Source of the DNA: Castor canadensis
Taxonomy: Eukaryota; Chordata; Mammalia; Rodentia; Castoridae
Length of the DNA stretch: 64,000 nt
Direction of reading: 5' to 3'
Assembly (NCBI RefSeq): GCF_047511655.1
Contig: NC_133403.1
Coordinates: forward strand, 17,047,014-17,111,013
In this document: positions 59,290-64,000 of the stretch, in pieces
Layout of the letters: each line of letters opens with the position of its first letter
How positions within the stretch are numbered: position 1 is the stretch's first letter
The notes under the pieces: model-generated
What the model saw: only the letters and a program-made list of their open reading frames with translations
Told to the model about the DNA's origin: nothing
Database searches by the model: none
Made by a program: the position numbers and the translations under genes

Positions 59290-59734
59290 GAGGACATTAT
59301 GGTAAAGGCGTCCACTCCTTGTGCATTTGCTTTTTGGCGTGGGGAGAGTGGGAACTTGAGCATGGAGAGAATGTGGCACCTTTCCCCCCCCCAAAAAAAG
59401 AAGCAACTTTACATTGCCTCTACATATTTTAAATTAAATATTAGAAACGTATGCAAATGATGTTGACTTTCATTTCAATTTATCTTTTTTACCCATTATA
59501 ATTAATGAAATTCTCTCCTTTGTTGTGTCTGTCTGATAGTTTTCAGTTTTCAAATACCTTATTAATACTGACACATTGTACAATTTATTGTTTTTAGTGA
59601 GCACAATAATGGCACTTCTGCAAAACTGAGACTCTTCCCCAATACTTCAGTTTAGGCATTTACATGTAATTATATAAATTTGATTTATTTTTTCCTGGTT
59701 CTTTTTTATCTCTGATTATTTTTAGTCCGGGGAA
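59290..59734. other. Unassigned AT-rich sequence
   Basis: Nothing recognised apart from a C-run/A-run at 59382-59399. Confidence 0.4.
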
Positions 59735-60104
59735 AATTGTGACATTTACACAAGTTAATATATCATAGTTTAATTTACCCCTTCCATCATCCTCCTTTAT
59801 CCTCTTACCCCCATTCCTGGAATAGTTTCAACAGATCTTATTTTTCCATTTTCATACATGAGAACATAATATTTCTACCATATTCACCATCCAACACACT
59901 TTCCCTAAATCTTCCCCTCTTTGACTGTTTCAAGTCCCCAAACAGGACTTGGCTTACCTGCCTATTCTACATTTTTTTTAATTGTTTTTAATAAGATAAG
60001 CTATACAGGGAGTTTCATTGTGTCATTGCCATGTATGTATGTGTTATAACTGGAATTGGCTCATTCCCTCAAATTTTCCTCTTTCTCTCTTGGTCCCATT
60101 CTTT
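59735..60104 (-). mobile_element. Probable L1 3'UTR relic
   Basis: Antisense-style 3'UTR wording ('ataccttccatcatcctcc'-like C/T-rich blocks, 'catgagaacataatatttct') directly before a second, better-defined L1 3' end. The family is inferred from composition and position. Confidence 0.4.
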
Positions 60105-63100
60105 TTAAAATTTTTTCTTTTATTCATATGTGCGTACAATGTTTGGGTCATTTCTCCCCCCTTCCCACTGTATCTCTGAGGAATGACATTGGGATTTTGA
60201 TGGGGATTGATTGAATATGTAGTTTTCTTTTGGTAGAATAGCCATTTTCACAATATTAAAGTTCTGCCAATCCATGTACATGAGAGGTCTTTCTATCTTC
60301 TGTTGTTTTCCTTCAATTTCATTCTCTAAGGCTTTACAGTTTAAGTTGGAGAGGTCCAAAACCTCCTTGGTTAGTTTATTTCAAGTCCTTTTTCGTTAAT
60401 AAATGAAATGCTACTAAATTTTGTATGCTTATCTTATATCCTGATACATTGGTGAAAATGTTTATCTCATCTAGGACTATTCAGGGTCTTTCTTGTATAG
60501 CATCATAACACCTTTAACTAGAGACATTTTGAATTCTTCTTTCCCTATTTGAATCCCTTGCTAATTTCAATCCATTTTTTTCTTTCTTTATTGATCTGGC
60601 CAGGAATTCAGACACAAAATTGAATAATTGTGGGGAGGAGAACACACTCATCATGTTCCTGTCATTAGAGGAAATGATTTCCATTTAGTATGATTTTGGT
60701 TAAAAGTTTGTCAAATATAGACTTTATTTATTGATCTATATTCTTTCTATTCCGAATTCTGCAAGAACTCTTATCATGAAAGTATTTTGAATTTTGTCAA
60801 AGACTTTTTGGCATCTATATGAATGCCCATGTAATTTTCTTCTTGTTTCTGTTTTAGTGGTGTGTTATATTAATTGATTTGCCTTGATTGAACCATCCTT
60901 GAATCCTTAGAATGAAACACCTTGATAAAGGTATATGATATTTTTACTATTCTTGGTAGCTTTCATTCCATTTCTATGTTATGGAGTAGTTTGAAGATCA
61001 TTATGTTAGATCTTCTTTAAATATCTGATAGAATTCAGCAGGGAATTTATCACAGTCTGGGTTCTTTTTGGAGACTTTTTATTGCAGCTTCAAACTTACT
61101 GCTTTTTATCAATCCACTTAATGGATTTATATCCTCCAAGTTCCATTGTGGTACACTAAATGAATCCTAAAATTTATCCAGTTCTTCTTGACTTTAAATC
61201 TTAGTACAATATAAGTACTTAAAGCATTCTATAATTATCCCCTGTATTTCACTTGCATTTATTTTGATATCTCTTTTATCTCTAATCTTATAAACTTGAG
61301 TCTTCTCCCTCCTCCTGGTTATTTTAGCTGTTTATCATTTTGTTCTTTTTTCAATGAACCAAGTTTTTGTTGCAATCATTCTCTGTATTTTCTTTTTTAA
61401 TTTTCCATTTCATCATTTTCTATCCTACTTGTTACTCCATCTTTCTACCTATTAATTTGGTGTTTGGCTTACTCTTTTTTTGTAAGAGTTTTTTGTCCAT
61501 CATTACATTACTTATTTTAGATCTCCCTGATTTTTTTTTCATGTTGATGCTCATAGGTATATTTTCCTCTTAGAACTGCCTTTGTTGTATGCAAAGGATT
61601 ATTATAAGTTGTGTTTCTTTTCATTATATTCTAGGAAATTGGTTTCCCCTTCCACTTTCTTTGATGATGCACTGGCCATTCAACAATACATTGTTAGACC
61701 TCCAATTGTGTGAATACTTACTGTAGTTTCATTTGCTATTGCTTCCTATTTTTGCAATTATTTTCTGATAGAATACAGGGGACATTTCATTTTCCCTATT
61801 TTAATATTTAAGACTTGCTTTATGTACTAAAATATTCTTTTTGGAGAATGTTCTATGGAATGATGATGATAATATGCATTGTGGAACTGGTGGATACAAT
61901 ATTCTGTAGAAGTTTGTAAAAAGTGTTTGGTCTATAGCATCAATTTATTCTCAAGTTTGTTTGCTGTTTTTCTTTTCTTTTTTTGTCTGGATGATCTGTT
62001 GGTGAGAGTCAGGTCTTAAATTCTCCCCCCGTCATTGTTTGAAGCTCCATGTAGGCTTATAATCCTGAGTATTGTTAATAAAATTCAGTATGCTCTGTTT
62101 GTTGTTTTATACTAGCAACTATTATCTCATCTTGATGACCTTAGCCCTTCATCAGTGTGAAGTGGACTTCTTTATCGCATTTGACTAAACCCTGTTTTGA
62201 AGTCGTTCGTAATTAGGGATGAGTATAACTTCTCCTGCCTGATTACAGGATCCATATATTTGGAAGTTCCTTTGCCATCATTTCAAACTAAACAAATGTT
62301 TGTCTTCATCAGTAATGTGCATTTGTAGTAAGAAAGAGATCATTGGGTTGAGCATTTTAATCTAACCTGCTGTTCACAGTCTTTCATTGGAAAATGTAGA
62401 CCATTAAAATTCATTGTTATTATAAAGTGGTATATTGTATCTCCGGTCTATTTCTTGTTTTACGATATTTGCTTCTTTGCTTGTCCTCATTTGCTGCTCT
62501 ACTCTGGTAAGGGGATTTATTTTTATTGCACTTTCCCTGCTTGTCTGTATTGATCTTCCATTTTTTACCTTTCCATTAAGTATCTCCTGTTGTATTCATT
62601 CACTTTTCATAAATTTCTTTAGTTTTATTTATCTTGGTAAGTTTTTCCTTCACCTTTCTGAAGGATAGCTCTGCTAGATACATTAGTCTAGGTGAATATT
62701 CCTTGCCCGTGTTGATTTTAGAGTTTCTTTTAAGAAATCTGTTCTAATTAAAGTGAGGTTGCCTTTATAATTGACTAATGTCTTCTTTCTTACAATTTAT
62801 GAAATCCTTTTCATTCTGTATATTTTGTGTTTTAAATATAATATTTCTTGGACTGTTTCTTTTTCTGAATTTGCCTGTTTGGTTGTCTAAAAGCTTCCTC
62901 TCTATCACAAGATTGGGAAAGCTTCTTGTTGTTCTTTTATTGAATGTATTATCCCTGCCCTTAGATGCTATCTCTTCTCCTCCTTCTATACCCACAATTT
63001 CTGTTAGGAATTTTATGGTGTGCCACATTTTCCTTCTGTTCTGTTGTTATTTCTTAGTATATTTTTCTTTGCTCTAATATCTCTACTTAATCTTCACTTT

Positions 63101-63200
63101 TTAGCACTTGATTTGCAACTAATTTCATTCTGTTTGGGGGACTTGTAGCTGAACATCATATTTGGATTATTGCCCTTTTCATTCTCCATATTCCAAATTG
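60105..63200 (-). mobile_element. Rearranged L1: 3' end, part of ORF2, ORF1
   Basis: Antisense. 60105-60165 carries the same 3'-end type as 21241 ('tttattcatatgtgcgtaca' and a C-rich run). It then jumps directly into mid-ORF2 ('attgggattttgatggggat' at 60189), skipping the ORF2 C-terminus. Reverse-transcriptase-region sequence follows to about 61 kb. ORF1 appears at 62765-63028 on the minus strand, encoding 'NFLPNL'-like text and 'KFRKRNSPRNIIFKTQ', typical of the ORF1p RNA-binding domain. The total length is too short for a complete ORF2, so there are internal deletions. Confidence 0.85.
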
Positions 63201-63227
63201 ATATTTAAAAATGTATATCTTGGAGTC

Positions 63228-64000
63228 ATGCGTGAGGCATGGGGCAGTGCTGGAGAGCTGAGGCCGCGGCTAGCTCGATGCTTGGACTGTCCAGCGAGCG
63301 CAGCACAGCGTACTGGGAGCCGCTGGCAGCTAGAGCAGCCCCGGAGCAGAAGCAGAAGCAGCAGCCACGTCGCCGTCCACGGAACCCAGCCAAACTGGCC
63401 ATGGCATTGTCGATACCACTGAATGGGCTGAAGGAGGACAAAGAGCCCCTCATTGAGCTCTTCGTCAAGGCTGGCAGTGATGGTGAAAGCATAGGAAACT
63501 GCCCTTTTTCCCAGAGGCTCTTCATGATTCTTTGGCTCAAAGGAGTTGTATTTAGTGTCACAACCATTGACCTGAAAAGGAAGCCTGCAGACCTGCAGAA
63601 CTTAGCTCCCGGGACCCACCCTCCATTTATAACTTTCAACAGTGAAGTCAAAACGGATGTAAATAAGATTGAGGAGTTTCTTGAAGAAGTCCTATGTCCT
63701 CCCAAGTACTTAAAGCTTTCACCAAAACATCCAGAATCAAATACTGCTGAAATGGACATCTTTGCCAAATTCTCTGCTTACATCAAGAACTCAAGGCCAG
63801 AGGCAAATGAAGCACTGGAGAGGGGTCTCTTGAAAACACTCCAGAAACTGGACGAATACCTGAATTCTCCCCTCCCTGATGAAATTGATGAGAACAGTAT
63901 GAAGGACATCAAGTTTTCTACACGGAAATTTCTGGATGGCAACGAAATGACATTAGCTGATTGTAACCTGCTGCCCAAACTGCACATCATCAAGGTGGTG
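63228..64000 (+). pseudogene. CLIC4: CLIC4 retrocopy (processed, intronless), 5' part; frame open to window edge
   Basis: GC-rich 5'UTR-like sequence from about 63228 is followed by ATG at 63401 and 200 uninterrupted codons to the window edge. The protein is chloride intracellular channel 4: '[20 protein letters not shown]', the glutaredoxin-like redox motif CPFS with Cys at codon 34 (63500-63502), the adjacent putative membrane-inserting helix '[16 protein letters not shown]', and the C-terminal helical domain as far as '[16 protein letters not shown]'. Parent CLIC4 has 253 residues in human and is split into several exons, so continuous coding DNA shows reverse transcription. From memory, differences include one missing Glu codon near residue 12 and a few substitutions (for example Gly to Glu in 'SNTAEMD', Glu to Lys in 'NSMKD'). 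It lies next to a decayed L1. No promoter is evident. The remaining ~53 codons lie outside, so whether it is intact is unknown. Confidence 0.95.

Noticed and set aside
63226-63768. Open minus-strand frame of 180 codons
   Set aside because: It is antisense to the CLIC4 retrocopy reading frame, whose identity is certain.

Overview
This is non-coding mammalian nuclear DNA. It is dense in L1 fragments, short SINEs, microsatellites and local duplications, and I found no gene that is clearly functional. The most informative content is a cluster of three dead immunoglobulin heavy-chain variable (IGHV) segments at 48.7-58.35 kb, all on the + strand, so the window most likely lies in the V region of an IGH locus or an orphon of it. 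A recurrent dimeric SINE has an Alu/B1-like half and a tRNA/ID-like half ending in a motif close to 'gagttcaagccccagtac'. It suggests a rodent, and my best guess from memory of similar sequence is a castorimorph such as beaver. The species call is an inference.

Layout. 0-4.5 kb: a short L1 ORF2 piece, a MIR relic and unassigned sequence. 4.5-13.3 kb: three diverged copies (A, B, C) of a 2.3-3 kb segment. 14.1-20.6 kb and 24.25-27.9 kb: two copies of a segment carrying the same antisense L1 with shared old SINEs. Each copy was later hit by different insertions: a 2.6 kb block holding a broken unidentified gene-like stretch in the first, and an LTR-like/SINE block plus a truncated 7SK RNA pseudogene in the second. 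21.2-23.9 kb: another antisense L1.

29.74-45.26 kb: a composite tandem array built from a ~0.77 kb short unit and a ~1.3 kb GC-richer module. Its long units are studded with (GT)n tracts. Six copies of the 1.3 kb module carry the same promoter-like cluster: a CCAAT box, a CRE-like site and, where kept, an RFX X-box-like site. This array is the best candidate for something undescribed. It is cut off by the 5' half of an antisense L1 (45.26-48.0 kb).

48.0-60 kb: the IGHV pseudogenes, separated by old L1 pieces and a CA-rich tract. Each still has a recognisable recombination signal with an exact 23-bp spacer, but all are disabled. 60.1-63.2 kb: a rearranged antisense L1. 63.2-64 kb: the 5' part of an intronless CLIC4 retrocopy, whose reading frame is open for 200 codons to the window edge.
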